From the NCBI RefSeq assembly GCF_010093535.1, contig NW_022985212.1, positions 78,619-91,924 of the forward strand: a DNA stretch of 13,306 nt. Reading direction: 5' to 3'. How positions within the stretch are numbered: the first letter of the stretch is position 1; each line of letters starts with the position of its first letter. Position numbers and translations under genes: made by a program. This DNA is from Lindgomyces ingoldianus. Lineage: Eukaryota; Ascomycota; Dothideomycetes; Pleosporales; Lindgomycetaceae. Positions 1 through 10,285 of the stretch are shown one piece after another. The notes under the pieces are model-generated. The model was given only the letters and a program-made list of their open reading frames with translations, was not told the DNA's origin and made no database searches.

Positions 1-390
1 ACGGTCGGCATGCTCAAGCTACAAGCAAGAGGTGGTGTAACTCAACTAGATTAAACTAAGGAGCAGAGGAGCTGCTCTGCGAGTTTAAATATACACGAGC
101 AGATTAGCCTTCCTTTCCAGGAAGAAGGGGGCTAGTCCTAATTAGGAATGATTACGTAACAGCTCGCTTACGCGCACGGCCGCCACAATAAACAATCTAA
201 CCAACCCAGCTTCACATCTCCTCCTGCCACGCCCACCAACCCACCTAACTAGGGCAGTGCGACCTTACTAGCTAATCCTAAACTACTAAAGACGCTACAG
301 GTACACATCTTACCTTATCTACACATTTTAGGTTAAAATCTAATTAGAACAGCCTCTAACACTCTCTACTTACTTTTAACGCAGTAGATT
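1..390. other. Little-mutated left flank with small hairpins and a C-rich stretch
   Basis: I see no gene here. Up to about 245 the sequence keeps normal TCA, CCA and TGA trinucleotides (for example near 13, 41, 149, 205 and 232), so RIP has hardly touched it; after about 260 these vanish. It holds GCAGAG/CTCTGC arms at 63-68 and 75-80, CTTCC/GGAAG arms near 110-125, and a 12-bp palindrome TCCTAATTAGGA at 136-147. A C-rich, G-poor stretch runs from about 195 to 245, as is common upstream of fungal transcription starts and in LTR ends. A TGTAACTC string near 36 could be an LTR start, but I find no matching second copy in the window. It could be the 5' end of the long element that follows, or an unrelated flank. 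Confidence 0.4.
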
Positions 391-807
391 ATGTTTAATA
401 ATGCTATAATAACACTAGATAATAACTAGTTATAACTTAATAATAAGCCTTTATTACTAAAAATTAATACTAAGGTTATTATTAATTTCTAAAGTAAAAG
501 CCTAACTAGAGGCTAGAACCTCTTAGCTAAAAAAGCTAGTGCTAATAGTAATAGTAAGTTTTACCTTACATGTGTTATAATCTAGGGCTAATTAGGAAAA
601 ATAAAAGTGCTAGATAATAACAAACCTACCTTATTAAATAATATGTTGTTAGGACCTACTTTTTTGCCTTCTATGCTTAATATGTCTTAACTAGAAGACA
701 CATAGTCTTGCCTAAGTCTAATAGCATCACAGGCAGGACTAAACTAGACAGTGCCCGCCCGCGCCTTTAGCTAGACTAGACTATACAGCTTACAAAGCAG
801 CTAAGAT
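391..807 (+). pseudogene. Possible N-terminal coding segment of the long relic (acidic, unidentified)
   Basis: Reading from the ATG at 391 gives about 139 codons with some eleven TAA/TAG stops, each explicable as a former Gln, Trp or Arg codon. The segment has runs of Asn and Lys after codons ending in T (around 394-402 and 421-450). Under loss of TGA these are ambiguous for Asp and Glu, so the ancestral segment was probably acidic. A short Pro/Ser-type stretch follows near 650-760. I recognise no domain. The start is only a candidate: it is the first ATG in the frame after the RIP boundary, and it lies just downstream of the C-rich flank. The stop density is not much lower than in other frames, so the call is weak. 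Confidence 0.3.
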
Positions 808-901
808 TAGAGCTAGTAATAGTATAATAAAAGTATAAGTAAATCTAAATTAATTTAGATTAATATAACTTAAAAAAAAATTAGACTAATAATATTTTTT
901 T

Positions 902-1253
902 ATAGTTTACTTTTACTTATATCTAACCTATATTTAGCTATAGAGAACATTAGCAGCAATTTACCTATTAGCTAAGTTACAGACTATATCTGCTACTGCA
1001 AGGTCTATATCTGCAGGCCTAGGGTTAATATCTGCAGGCTTAGGGTCTGTACTAGAACACCTAGTAGCCTTAACATAAAGCACCTCTGTTTGCTCTAGGC
1101 AGACTATACCCTTTCTAGCAGCAGTTTATGCTACTATATTCCTAGTATAGATATTACAGATATAGCATAGGTTAGGCTCTGCCTACTCTAACTCTAATTA
1201 TTTTGCTTTATTAGATAAATCTAGCTAAAGCTAGGTTAAAGCTAACTAAAAGT
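902..1253 (+). pseudogene. Coding relic segment with a seven-residue repeat (unidentified)
   Basis: This frame is unusually open: from about 932 to 1225 it carries only about four stops in roughly 100 codons, while the other two plus frames are broken more often. The product is rich in Ala, Leu, Ser and Ile and looks helical. A tandem heptad, SISAGLG then LISAGLG then SVLEHLV, is encoded by about 21-bp repeats at 1002-1062. A Ser/Asp/Lys-rich tail follows near 1190-1250 and the frame ends at an A9 tract (1254-1262). The next open frame begins directly after that tract, offset by one base, so an indel in the A run probably split one coding sequence. I do not recognise the family. It is most likely part of the same long relic as its neighbours. 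Confidence 0.45.
1002..1062 (+). repeat. Short tandem repeat, about 20-21 bp, coding for a heptad
   Basis: TATATCTGCAGGCCTAGGGT and AATATCTGCAGGCTTAGGGT follow one another, with a more diverged unit on each side (the left one near 982-1001). In the open frame the units read as seven-residue repeats (S/L-I-S-A-G-L-G). The match in both DNA and protein period suggests local duplication before RIP. Confidence 0.55.
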
Positions 1254-1262
1254 AAAAAAAAA

Positions 1263-1745
1263 GAAAAGATTATACTTTAGCCTAAACTTTTAAGCAGTAA
1301 ATCTAAGTAGTCTAACTCTTTTATAAAGAACACTAATTTATATAAAATTATTAATCTAAAGCTGCTATATAAAAGAGTCTAAACTACTGTAAAGATAATA
1401 GAACTCTTTAGGCGCTTAATAGACCCTAAGTTTATAAAAGATCTAAACATAAAAGTTACAACAGCCTATTTAAAGTTAGTTAAGATATAAATAAATTAGA
1501 TTATTATAGTGTGTATATAAGTTAATCTTTTTTAAAATAGCTTTAACTTAGTTTTAATTAAAGTTACACGCCCTAAAGCAGCTAAGGCACTAGTAGCCTT
1601 TATAGTAGGTTAGATCTTACAGGATCTTTACTAAAAATGCTTAAAAAAAAATAGCAAGTTTGTCTACTATATATATGTCCTTAACTATTTTAGCTATAGT
1701 TATGTAAATTATTACTACAGTGTAAAAAGTAAAGGTTATAATTTT
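1263..1745 (+). pseudogene. Coding relic segment (unidentified)
   Basis: The frame directly after the A9 tract runs about 160 codons with around nine stops, all TAA or TAG. Stop-free stretches include one of about 33 codons near 1390-1488 (with FRRLIDPKFIKDL near 1410-1450) and one of about 36 near 1633-1745 rich in Tyr, Ser and Lys. A run TRPKAAKALVAFIVG is encoded at about 1566-1610. The composition suggests a folded helical region followed by a Tyr-rich strand region. No catalytic motif is visible. From about 1621 another frame is also fairly open, so the junction with the next segment is not resolved; an indel or an intron between 1745 and 1861 is possible. Confidence 0.4.
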
Positions 1746-1860
1746 TAAAGTAAGTTATTCTCTTTCTAAATAAAATATACCTAGATACTAACATATATTA
1801 GCAGATTAAACTAAATTTATTAAATAAAATAAAGTTTATTAGCTAAAAAAGAAGAAAGTA

Positions 1861-3660
1861 ATGCCTAAAGATATTACTACCTCTCTAAAAAGCATCCCTA
1901 CTCTATAGAAAGGTCTAGCTGTGCTAACATCCACCCTAACACTAAAAGGGCCTAGATTAGCTTTAACTAAGGTAGATTTAAGCCTTTAAAAAGCTACTTT
2001 AGTTCTAATCTATAATAAACCTACTATTTCTTATAATTTAGTTATAGCCTTTATAATTAACTTATTTAGTTACTAAGTTCTAAAGACTAGAGCCTAGCCT
2101 ATACAGCAAAATATGTACACAGCTCTACTAATTATAATTAAGTTATTCTAAAAAGTACTCTTTATAAATAATAAATTACTATAGTTTTAGTTTAGTTAGG
2201 TCTAGAACTAAATTAAAAATATAATAAAACTTATAATAAATAAGTGTATAAAACTTAGTAAAGTAATGCAGTCCCTATTATTCTAGTTTAACATAGTAGT
2301 AGACATTAGCATAGCTTTTAATGCTAAAAAGGGCCTAGCTAATAGTAATAAAGAAGAAGCAAAAAGGCTTATAGATAACACTAATATAGCTAAAAGTTAA
2401 TCTAAAGAAGATAAGGACTTAGAAGATACTAATAATAAAGAGTTTATAGCTACTAATAATATAAAAGTTTTTACTAACACTTTTTTAAGTTTTAACTTTT
2501 TATTTATTAAAAAAGTTAAGACTTAATTAGCTATAAAATAATCTTATAATAAATACTTAATCTAGTTAAAGTTAGGTAATATTAGAAAAAAAAAAGTTAA
2601 GACTATAGCAAATAATCTAAACTACACTAATATAACTGTCTCTATAAAAGGCACACTAAAGAAGAGAAAATTCTTTAAAGAGTGTAAGCATAGGCTTAAT
2701 AATTATTAGTATTTTTTCTAGACTAATTAAAGTAGACCTTAAAAGCATTAAGTAGAGTTAGCAGGGTTGCTTTTAGTTTACTAGGTTTAGATAGTTAGTT
2801 TATTTTCTAGATAGATGTAAGTTAGTGTGGCAGCAGTTTGCTCTAGCACTACACCTACTAATACTTTCTCTGCTAGAGTTAACAAATTAACCTTATAATA
2901 ATATACCTACTGCATAAAGAACAGTGTTTACAATCTTATAATAGGTAGCTAATATAATTAGATTATAAGCTGCACATAACTATTTCTGTAATAGATATAA
3001 AGTAAATTAGTAGCTATATATTATTAAGACTTTTAAAAAAATAATGCTAAAGCTTAAGACCTTAAACACCTATAAACTTTTTTAACTTTTTAAAGTAAGT
3101 AGTATTTTTATTAATCTAATTAGTAAAATGTTTTTTTTACTTTTAATATTAATTATCTGCTTTTCTTTTTTAACTAGACTAGTGCTAATAAGCCTAATCT
3201 ATGCGCCTAATTGCCTAATAACAGATCCACACTAATTAGAGATTCTGTAACATGCTACTATTATAGTAGCTTATAAAAAAAAGAAAAGTAGGACTAGATA
3301 TTAACTCTATTAAAAGTAAAAAAGTATTTTTATACTTTAGCTTATAATCTTCTAGTAATAACTAAAAACATTATGCTAATAAATAACACATAAAGCATTT
3401 AAGATTATAATAAATCTAGAGTATAATTAAAAAAAATTAAAGACTAGTTAAGATAACATACCTAATAAGCATTAAGCTAAACCTAATAAGGAGAGTTCTT
3501 TAATGTGTACTATTCTTTTAACCTTGCACACCTATGCCTTAGCTAAAGAGTATGCTAGAAATAGAAGTTAGGCTTAAAATATAGGTTTTCTAGTTTAACT
3601 ACTTTAGTATTATAAAACATAAGCTTTAGAAGCTTTATGTTATAGTTCTATATATAAGGT
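1861..3660 (+). pseudogene. Central coding relic, part 1, with a strongly acidic linker (unidentified)
   Basis: From the ATG at 1861 one frame shows several long stop-free runs: about 27 codons (1909-1986), 28 (1990-2073), 37 (2287-2397), 41 (2401-2523), 47 (2566-2706) and 31 (3298-3390). Typical stop spacing in the wrong frames here is about 10-12 codons. A first helical domain covers roughly 1861-2320. The stretch 2330-2470 is full of Lys, Asn, Glu and Asp codons whose context (after T) says many were Asp or Glu: an acidic linker. It is followed by a basic stretch (GTLKKRKFFKEC near 2650-2685) and then by a region where many TAG codons sit as expected for Trp (2700-2820). I recognise no family. 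The upstream frame is also open around 1700-1860, so the ATG at 1861 may be internal. Confidence 0.5.
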
Positions 3661-3661
3661 A

Positions 3662-3848
3662 GATAGAATTAGGTAGCATCTAGTAGATTACCTACTACCT
3701 AACTATAAACTAGTCCATCCTAGAGCAGCCACTCCTAGACAACAGTAGAGGGGAACCACATCTAGGACCAAAGCTGCCCTAGATAGGGCAGGTAGAGGCT
3801 GCAGTAACAGCCCTACTAACACTAATTTATTACACCTTTATTATTAAT
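3662..3848 (+). pseudogene. Less-mutated Pro/Ser/Arg-rich coding relic segment
   Basis: Here the open frame is shifted by one relative to the preceding part: about 62 codons with only two internal stops before the TAA at 3846-3848. The product is rich in Pro, Arg, Ala, Thr and Ser (for example HPRAATPRQQ, then RGTTSRTKAALDRAGRG), like a disordered linker. The DNA is visibly less mutated than its surroundings: four CCA trinucleotides survive between about 3714 and 3770, and GC content is higher. Either this patch was partly spared by RIP or it is a short piece with a different history. It most likely joins the segments on either side. Confidence 0.35.
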
Positions 3849-4195
3849 AAAAGGCTAGTCTAGGTTATAGTTAAAGTTAAAAAAAAGAATATTATACTTA
3901 GGCAGAATAGTAAAAAAATAATAAAGGTTTTAGTCCTATAAGAAAATTAGCTTATATAATAAAGTAGCATAAAAGCAGCTTATGTTAAGGTAGGTATAGC
4001 TAATACTCCTTTTCTTTTATCTAGTTAGACTATAATTAATGCAGGTAAAGTAAGTAGTTGTAATATAATGCTAATTAAGCATCTTTTAAACAAACATTTG
4101 CTACTTAATACTTAGCATAACAGCTATAGGCCTAATAGGCTCTTTATGTATAGAAGAGTTAAAAGGCAAAATAGCCCTAGCAGATATGTACATAA
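3843..4195 (+). pseudogene. Coding relic segment with a basic end (unidentified)
   Basis: This frame gives about 117 codons with eight or nine stops, including stop-free runs of about 21, 28 and 28 codons. It ends in a basic stretch (YRRVKRQNSPSRYVHKK, about 4145-4192) that resembles a nuclear-targeting or nucleic-acid-binding tail. The alternative frame used by the segment after 4255 is also open from 4090 to 4215, with a run of about 42 codons, so the exact frame switch between 4090 and 4255 cannot be fixed by eye. There is no recognised domain. Confidence 0.35.
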
Positions 4196-4254
4196 AAAGT
4201 AACATAGTAAGTAGATAGAAGGCAAAATAATAAGAAGTATAATATAGTAAGTAA

Positions 4255-5260
4255 AAAGTAAGAAGAAAGTATTATAGTAAATTAAAAAAAATTAAACCTA
4301 ATTTAAAAGGGCTAAAGCTAGATCTGTTATTACATAAAGCTAAAACTAGATTTCTAGAGGCACTGCCTAAAATAGAATAGTGTAGGACTAATATAATTAT
4401 AATAAAAGCAGACGTTACTAATAAAGCAAATATAGTAGTAGGGCAGAAATATACATGCACTGTATAAAGCAGTTTATAAAATAACCTTAAGATACATAAT
4501 ATTAACTACCTTACTTATTAAACTAGGCAGAATTAGAATAGAGATGCTAGATACAGTAGTAACATGTAAAAGGGCTACATATAACTAGCTATAAGTAAAG
4601 ATAAGATGTTATAAGTTAATACTAATAATCTTAAGCAACTAACTTTACAACTTATTAATAGACATAGTAAAACAGAGTTAGACTAAAATCTAATACTAAA
4701 TAATTAAAAAAAGTAAGGCATTATTATTCTTAAACACTAACTTTATATATATAATTATTTAGATCTAACTATTAAACTTACTACTAAGTATTTTACTAAT
4801 AAAGAAAGGCGCTGTCTAGCTAATAGCAGTAACTATAAGATGTGTGCTGTTACATAATTCTTACCTTAGATCTAAATTACGCAAGAGCATAACAGGAACA
4901 CTAACCTTTAGTTATAGAGTAGATAGAGGGAGGCTAAGCAGATTAAAGCTCTAAAGTAGGTCCTTTAGTAGTTAATTAATTCTGTCTAAAAAAAATTAGT
5001 AAACTTTATTAGTAAAGTAGAACTCTATTACAACACTTTTAAAGCACTTAAATAAAAAGTTATTTAAGAAATTAACAGTGTTATTCTAGACTACTAATAT
5101 ACACCTTTACTTTAATAAAAAAGCATAGACTTTTAGGTTAGTAGGTTTCTAAAGTAGATTAAGTAGATAGATGTAGGAATAGAATACAGATATAGACTAA
5201 AACTACTAGATTTTAGAAAGAAGCATAATAGACTTCTTATTACACCTAGCTAAGTCTAAT
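4255..5260 (+). pseudogene. Central coding relic, part 2 (unidentified, coiled-coil rich)
   Basis: One frame dominates, with stop-free runs of about 41 codons (4255-4377), 28 (4381-4464), 23 (about 4615-4683) and 38 (4741-4854). The first half has a basic start (KLKKIKPNLKGLK near 4279-4320) and mixed alpha/beta-like sequence. The stretch near 4925-5095 is Lys/Gln/Leu/Glu rich with heptad-like spacing (REAKQIKALK near 4930-4960) and is probably coiled coil. The opposite strand at 4272-4460 is also free of stops for 62 codons, but that is a mirror of this frame: TAA and TAG on one strand become TTA and CTA on the other. I cannot name the family. A resemblance to DUF3435-type fungal tyrosine recombinases was considered, but no catalytic Arg/Tyr pattern can be shown. 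Confidence 0.5.
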
Positions 5261-8200
5261 ATCTACTAAGCATATTCTTAGTTAGCAGGTCTCTACCTTA
5301 TTTTTATATTCTCTGTTAGCTGTAGAATAGTAAAGTATAGCTATAAATAAAAGTTCTAAAGGCAGGCTTGTACAGTCTATAACCTCCTACTGCGCGAAAT
5401 AATAGGAAGGATCTAGGTAAAGTCCCCTCCTAACAGCACTAGAATACCTCTAAATAGAGAGTTGTTCTTTATAATATCTTATAGTGTACAGTTAACTGCT
5501 TTAAAGTAGTACTAGTGCTACATTAGAACCTTATCTTATATAATTAAATCTATCTAATAAATAAGGTCCGCAGCAGAAGAGTCTGCACGCATAAAGCAGG
5601 TAGATCTGTTTTTAATATTAATAGGTATCTTAAACTAATAATAAGCAGTGCAGCTGCTAGGAAGAAGGAGCGCAGTAATGCTAGATAATGCTACGCACAA
5701 AACAATCTTGTGTTAGGTCTAAAGATAAGTGCAAATAGTCTTATATAAAAAAGTCTTTTTAGTTCTGCTAGAGCTCTAAACAAAGTAGTAACTAAATTAT
5801 AGTGTAGTAAGGATAAACTAAGTAACAGCATAAAAAACTTTTAGTTAGGCCTTATTTAGCTTATTATACACATTAGTATAATTAAGATTCTACTTTATAG
5901 TGTTATAATTAAGCTGCTTAGTAACTAATAAATTAACAGCCTCTTACACTTAATATCTCTATAGCATAGGCATGTTAAAATTAGAAAAGTTCTTTTTAAA
6001 TAACTTAAGCATAGCCTAGTTAATTAGCTACAGGCATAGATTTTTTATAAAATTAGTAATGCTAGGGGGCAACACTATTTATTCTAAGTAGAGGGGCAGG
6101 TTGTTAGATAGATGTTAGAAGAACTTATCTTATAACACTATAAAATTACCTACATTTCTAAAGACTAAGGCCTAGAGAAAGACATAATATAACTTAAAAG
6201 TAAGTGCTAAATGCTAAAGCTTAAAAAATATATACTACTATAATCTATCTTTAACTAAGAGATTAAAAGCTAAATAAGTGTTCTTAAAAGTAAGTTAAAT
6301 CTAACTATTAACTATATAAAAATGTTTAAAACTAATTGCACCTAAAATTTACATAAGAAGCATCTTAAAATAAAAACACTCCTTAGAGAAAGGACTACAA
6401 AAGTAGACATAACTAATAGAGTACTAATTATGTTAAAACTAAGTCTATTTACTACTATCTTTCCCTAGATTCTAATAATACTAGATTAGAAAGTCCTAGT
6501 AAAAAAAATTACGCCTATTTATATAGAGAGCATTATACTTTAACTATCTTATTAATAATAATTTTTTCTGTTTAACTATAATCTCTACCTATTTAGCACT
6601 ATCCTTATTATAAAAGGTAACTATATACTGTCCTAGTAAATGCACTACTAATTAAATAATAAAAGGCTTTTTTTTATAAACTTTAAACTTTATTAATTAC
6701 TAAACAGCCTTAGTTAGTCTAATATAGCGCATGTTTAGATACTAGGCAACCTTGTCCCCTTACTAGATACAGATAACAACCTAATTAGTGCCCTTATAAA
6801 TATACTTATGTATATATTTAACTAACTTTATAGAGGCACAGACCTCTACGTTAACATGTGTGTTGTACTTACATAAAAAGTATAAACTATAAAGCACTAC
6901 TTAGTAATTATTAACTATAACATTTTAACTATAACACTTTATAACTTAAGTTAAACTAGGTTAACACTAATATATAAAATAACTATTTCTACTAACTAGA
7001 GTCTTATTAGCATATTCCTTTAAGAATTACTTCTAACAGGTTGCTTAGAGAGAACGCTCTATAGTCTGCATACAGGGCATGCTAGGATTTAAGGTTCTAC
7101 ATAGCCTATAAACTATAGTAGTTTTAATAATGTTACTTAGAACTTTATTTAGATTTTAAGCCTTTATAAAGAGCTTAGCTTATATAACCTAATTAATAAA
7201 GTTTAAATTAAGGAACTAATTATAGTAATTATAACATAAAAAAAGTAAAATGTAAGTATAAAGTAAACTTTACTTCTAGTACTTAATAGTATACATAATA
7301 CTAGTATACTAGCTAAATACATAGTTAGTCTAGAGGTCTGTAAGGAGGGAGTTAAGACGCAGCTTAAAAACGCGCGCAACTAGATCTAGCTAATCTAATA
7401 GCTAAAAGAACGTACTAATCTCCTGCTCTAACTCTAGCTATTTAGAATTAGTAGTAAAAGTAATAAATAAAGTAAGTTAACTAAGCTTTTAAATAATAGC
7501 TATAAAGTTTTAATAACACTGCGTAATAAAGCAACTACTGCTAATGTAACTTAAAAGAAAAATAGTCTAAATCCTAACTAAATTAGCCTAAAAGTTATTC
7601 TAATCTAATGCATTACACACTTCTTAATATAAATTAGCATGTAACTGTCTTTAATTTACTGCAATCTACTATAACTTCCTTTATTTACACTAAGCCTAGT
7701 AGTTAATAACAAATTGCTAGAATAACAGACTATAATTAAAAGGCATAATAAGACTACTATGCTAGAGAAATAAGTAGAATTAGTAATACTTAGAATTAGT
7801 TAGAGTATCCTAGGTGTAAGACATGCGTAAAGTACGCAGCTATAAACTATAGTAAAACCTAAGAGTACCCTATAAAAACATTAAAACATAGTAAAGAGGC
7901 TAATATACTGCATGTGTATATTTAATTTTTTAGTATAGAGACTAACAGTGTCTTAGATTAGAGCTAAGTTAGTAGTAAAAAATAAAATCTTAGTTATAAT
8001 CCTTAACTAGCTTATTATAGACTAGAGTAGTAATTTTCTTAGCAACAGGCAGGTTCTTTTAATGTTAATTAGCCCTAGCCTGCATAATTAACTGCAGTTG
8101 TAGATTAAAAGTAATCTATAATTTTTTATCTTGCTTATAAGCTTACTATAACTACTTATATGCAGTTTTGTATATTTTAATCTAAGGATTGTTATAATCT

Positions 8201-8520
8201 ATCTTAACTATCTATAGTAGCTGCGTAAGTATAGTTAGATTAAGACCACTATTAGCCTAATGCCCTATACATGCACTGTTAGCCTAGGCAGGATTGTAAA
8301 AGTACAGCTGTGCGTAGGAGGGGATGTCCCCCTTAGCAGGCTCTAATAGGCTGTGCATATAGTACATCTCCCCTATAATCTAAAAAACCTTTATGCTTAT
8401 GCTACACACACCTTAATCTATTTGTTTGTAGTTAGCTAACGTAAAAGCTAAAGCTATGTTATATAATTAAAAATGCTTTTAAAAAGATCTACTAAGTAGG
8501 TGCCTACTCTATAAAAGATA
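5261..8520 (+). pseudogene. Central coding relic, part 3 (unidentified)
   Basis: The same phase as in the preceding kilobase continues for about 1,085 codons, with roughly 9 percent stops overall but with long open runs: about 46 codons near 5551-5688, about 40 near 6340-6470, about 28 near 6739-6820, and most of 7259-7380 and 8227-8470. The last of these includes a well-kept piece, VQLCVGGDVPLSRL near 8308-8345. Former Gln and Trp positions account for most stops. I looked for the YxDD box of reverse transcriptases, the integrase zinc finger, Walker A and DEAD-like boxes and the DDE pattern, and found none in this frame. Competing frames are also locally open (for example 5522-5640). It may be the middle of one very large protein, or more than one gene fused by decay. 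Confidence 0.4.
7287..7311. repeat. Short inverted repeat
   Basis: TAGTATAC (7287-7294) and GTATACTA (7304-7311) are perfect 8-bp arms around a 9-bp loop. In a region this rich in TA it may be chance. No function is implied. Confidence 0.4.
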
Positions 8521-8521
8521 A

Positions 8522-10285
8522 CACAGAAATAAAAGTAGATCTAAAAAGGTTAAAAAGTTAATATTATCTATTAGGTAACATATAAAGTACTAAGGAGAAT
8601 CTGCCTAACTCTTATTAACTTGCTTCTTAGGCTAGTAAAAGGCACTATAGTTAGAATAGCTACTTATAAGATTCTGCATTAGACTAAAGTTAATAAAAGT
8701 AATATAGTCTATAGTAGCAATAATATATGCCTTTAGTAAATTATTTTATAAGAGATTATCCCTTAGTTGCTCTTAATCTCTACGCATAGATAAGAATAAA
8801 GCAGGCTAATCTAAAGTGTGTTAAAAGAGTAGAAATTAAACAAGTCTTTATAAAGTTAGCTATATATTATAATAATATATACATATAAACAGCGTAGAAG
8901 GAGTAGAAGTTAGCGTAAAGAACTTAAAAAAGGTTAATTATATATTATAATAGATCTAGATAAATAGTGTAAAAGAAGTAAAAAAGAGTGTAAAAGTCTT
9001 AAAAAGGTTTTAATATATATAAAATAATTAATTAAGCACTAGCATTCTGCTTAATGCAGTGTTACACCTAGCATGTGCAGGTTAGCCCTAGCATAGACCT
9101 AATTAGACTATAGTAGCGCAAGCTTAAACACATTTTAAGGGTTATACATTAGAGTTAACATTAGCTAATAGCTAACGCGCCTAAATAGAACTAGATATAA
9201 GCGCTAAAAAATATAATAATTATAATAAAGCAATATACTGCACAGCTATATCTATTGCACTAGTAATAAAGAGCTCTAACTTTATTAGTAGGAAAGTTAG
9301 AGAGAGGTCTGTAGTTATTACAGACTAGGCAAAAAGTAGGCAATAAGTCTATATAGTAATAATATAAAGGGATAACACTATATAATAAGAAAGAGAGGAC
9401 AGGTTAAGAGAGAAAAGTACTAATTAAAAAAAGTTAAAGCAGATTAAAGATAGATTAACTTTAAGTAGATTAAAATCCTACTTATTAAAATAAGGCGCAG
9501 TAAAGCCTATGCTACACTAAATAAATTTATTTCTTTAGAGTCTTTAGAAGTATAACCTTTTCTAAAACAGCGTCCTTATTAAGTTTAAAAAAGAACTTAA
9601 TTAGGCTAAAAACCTCTAAGAAAAAATTTTATATAAGAAAAAATTTAAGCTATCTAAACTTATTATTCTAAGTAATAGAACGCCTCTAAGCTCTTACCCT
9701 CTATGTAATAGTTTATAGTATGTAAATATGCTCTTAATTTTAATATAATTAGTATAGCTTTATAGCTTAAAGAAAAAAGAAAACAGTTAAAAGTGTTTTA
9801 TGTTAGGCTAATATTATGTTAGGTGTAATCTTAAGGCCTTCACAATTCTTTGTAGAGGTTAGTAGATAACGTAGAATAACTTAATACACTTACGTACATT
9901 ATAGATAGCTATAATACAGTAGCTTACTATAACTTATTATTATTATAAAGTAAAGTTAACTAAGGCTGTAAAAGTATTAAAGCAGATAATGTCTAGTTAA
10001 GAAAGATTAGAACAGGTTAGAGTAGATGTAGAGCTAAAGCCTAAAGTCGCACTACTATTTTGCTTAACTAGGGGGAGATCCTCTAGAACCCCCTTTTCAC
10101 CTGCAGCAGGCTTTGCTTAGAAGGTTTTAGCAGAGCTAATTACATTTAGTAGGAAAAATTACACTGTAGAAGTAATTTTTACACCCCTAACTGTGCAGTA
10201 GTTAATTACAATAGGAAAAAAAGAAGACTAGATTAAGCATGTAGCATAGCAGAACAATTACTTAAAGCTTAAAAACAAACAGTAA
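8522..10285 (+). pseudogene. C-terminal part of the long coding relic, ending at a likely native stop
   Basis: At about 8520 the open frame shifts by one and then stays coherent to TAA at 10,283-10,285, about 587 codons. From 9182 to 9300 a nearly stop-free helical segment is followed by a charged, coiled-coil-like stretch (ERED near 9390-9400, KKLKQIKDR near 9428-9455, KFKKEL near 9584-9600). From about 9935 the frame has only four or five stops in about 117 codons and includes VRVDVELKPKVALLF (about 10,019-10,063). This end is the best preserved, and mutation fades here (a surviving TCA at 10,097). The final stop lies right at the edge of unmutated DNA, which supports it as the true end. 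A resemblance of the coiled-coil part to the C-terminal tails of Pogo/Fot1 transposases was noted, but no DDE catalytic region precedes it. The product is unknown. Confidence 0.5.
8818..9041 (+). repeat. Three imperfect tandem copies, period about 74-75 bp
   Basis: Copies begin at about 8818, 8892 and 8967. Each starts GTGT/GCGT, then an A/G-rich stretch, then CTTWWAAAARG-like and AT-rich ends. A period near 75 is 25 codons, and the second and third copies translate in the relic's frame to similar peptides (SVEGVEVSVKNLKK and SVKEVKKSVKVLKR), so this may have been a coding repeat. The first copy is one base out of step and more decayed. Confidence 0.6.

Noticed and set aside
4272..4460. A 62-codon open frame starting with ATG on the minus strand
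   Set aside because: It is antisense to a better-supported plus-strand coding relic. RIP turns stops on one strand into Leu codons on the other, which opens such mirror frames. There is no domain or context.
4700..5250. DUF3435-type tyrosine recombinase (Starship captain)
   Set aside because: The general look of the helical C-terminal stretch prompted the idea, but no R...HxxR...Y pattern can be pointed to in the sequence. It needs a profile search of a RIP-corrected consensus.
6700..7000. Copia reverse transcriptase/RNase H on the minus strand
   Set aside because: Some minus-frame residues looked suggestive at first, but no ordered set of motifs emerged and the plus frame is at least as open.
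8800..10000. Pogo/Fot1-like transposase
   Set aside because: A charged coiled-coil tail near 9390-9660 recalls such proteins, but no DDE catalytic region or terminal inverted repeats with TA duplications were found upstream.
391..10285. Telomere-linked RecQ-type helicase
   Set aside because: The large size and multi-copy state fit, but no Walker A, DEAH-like or motif VI box could be located in the open frames.
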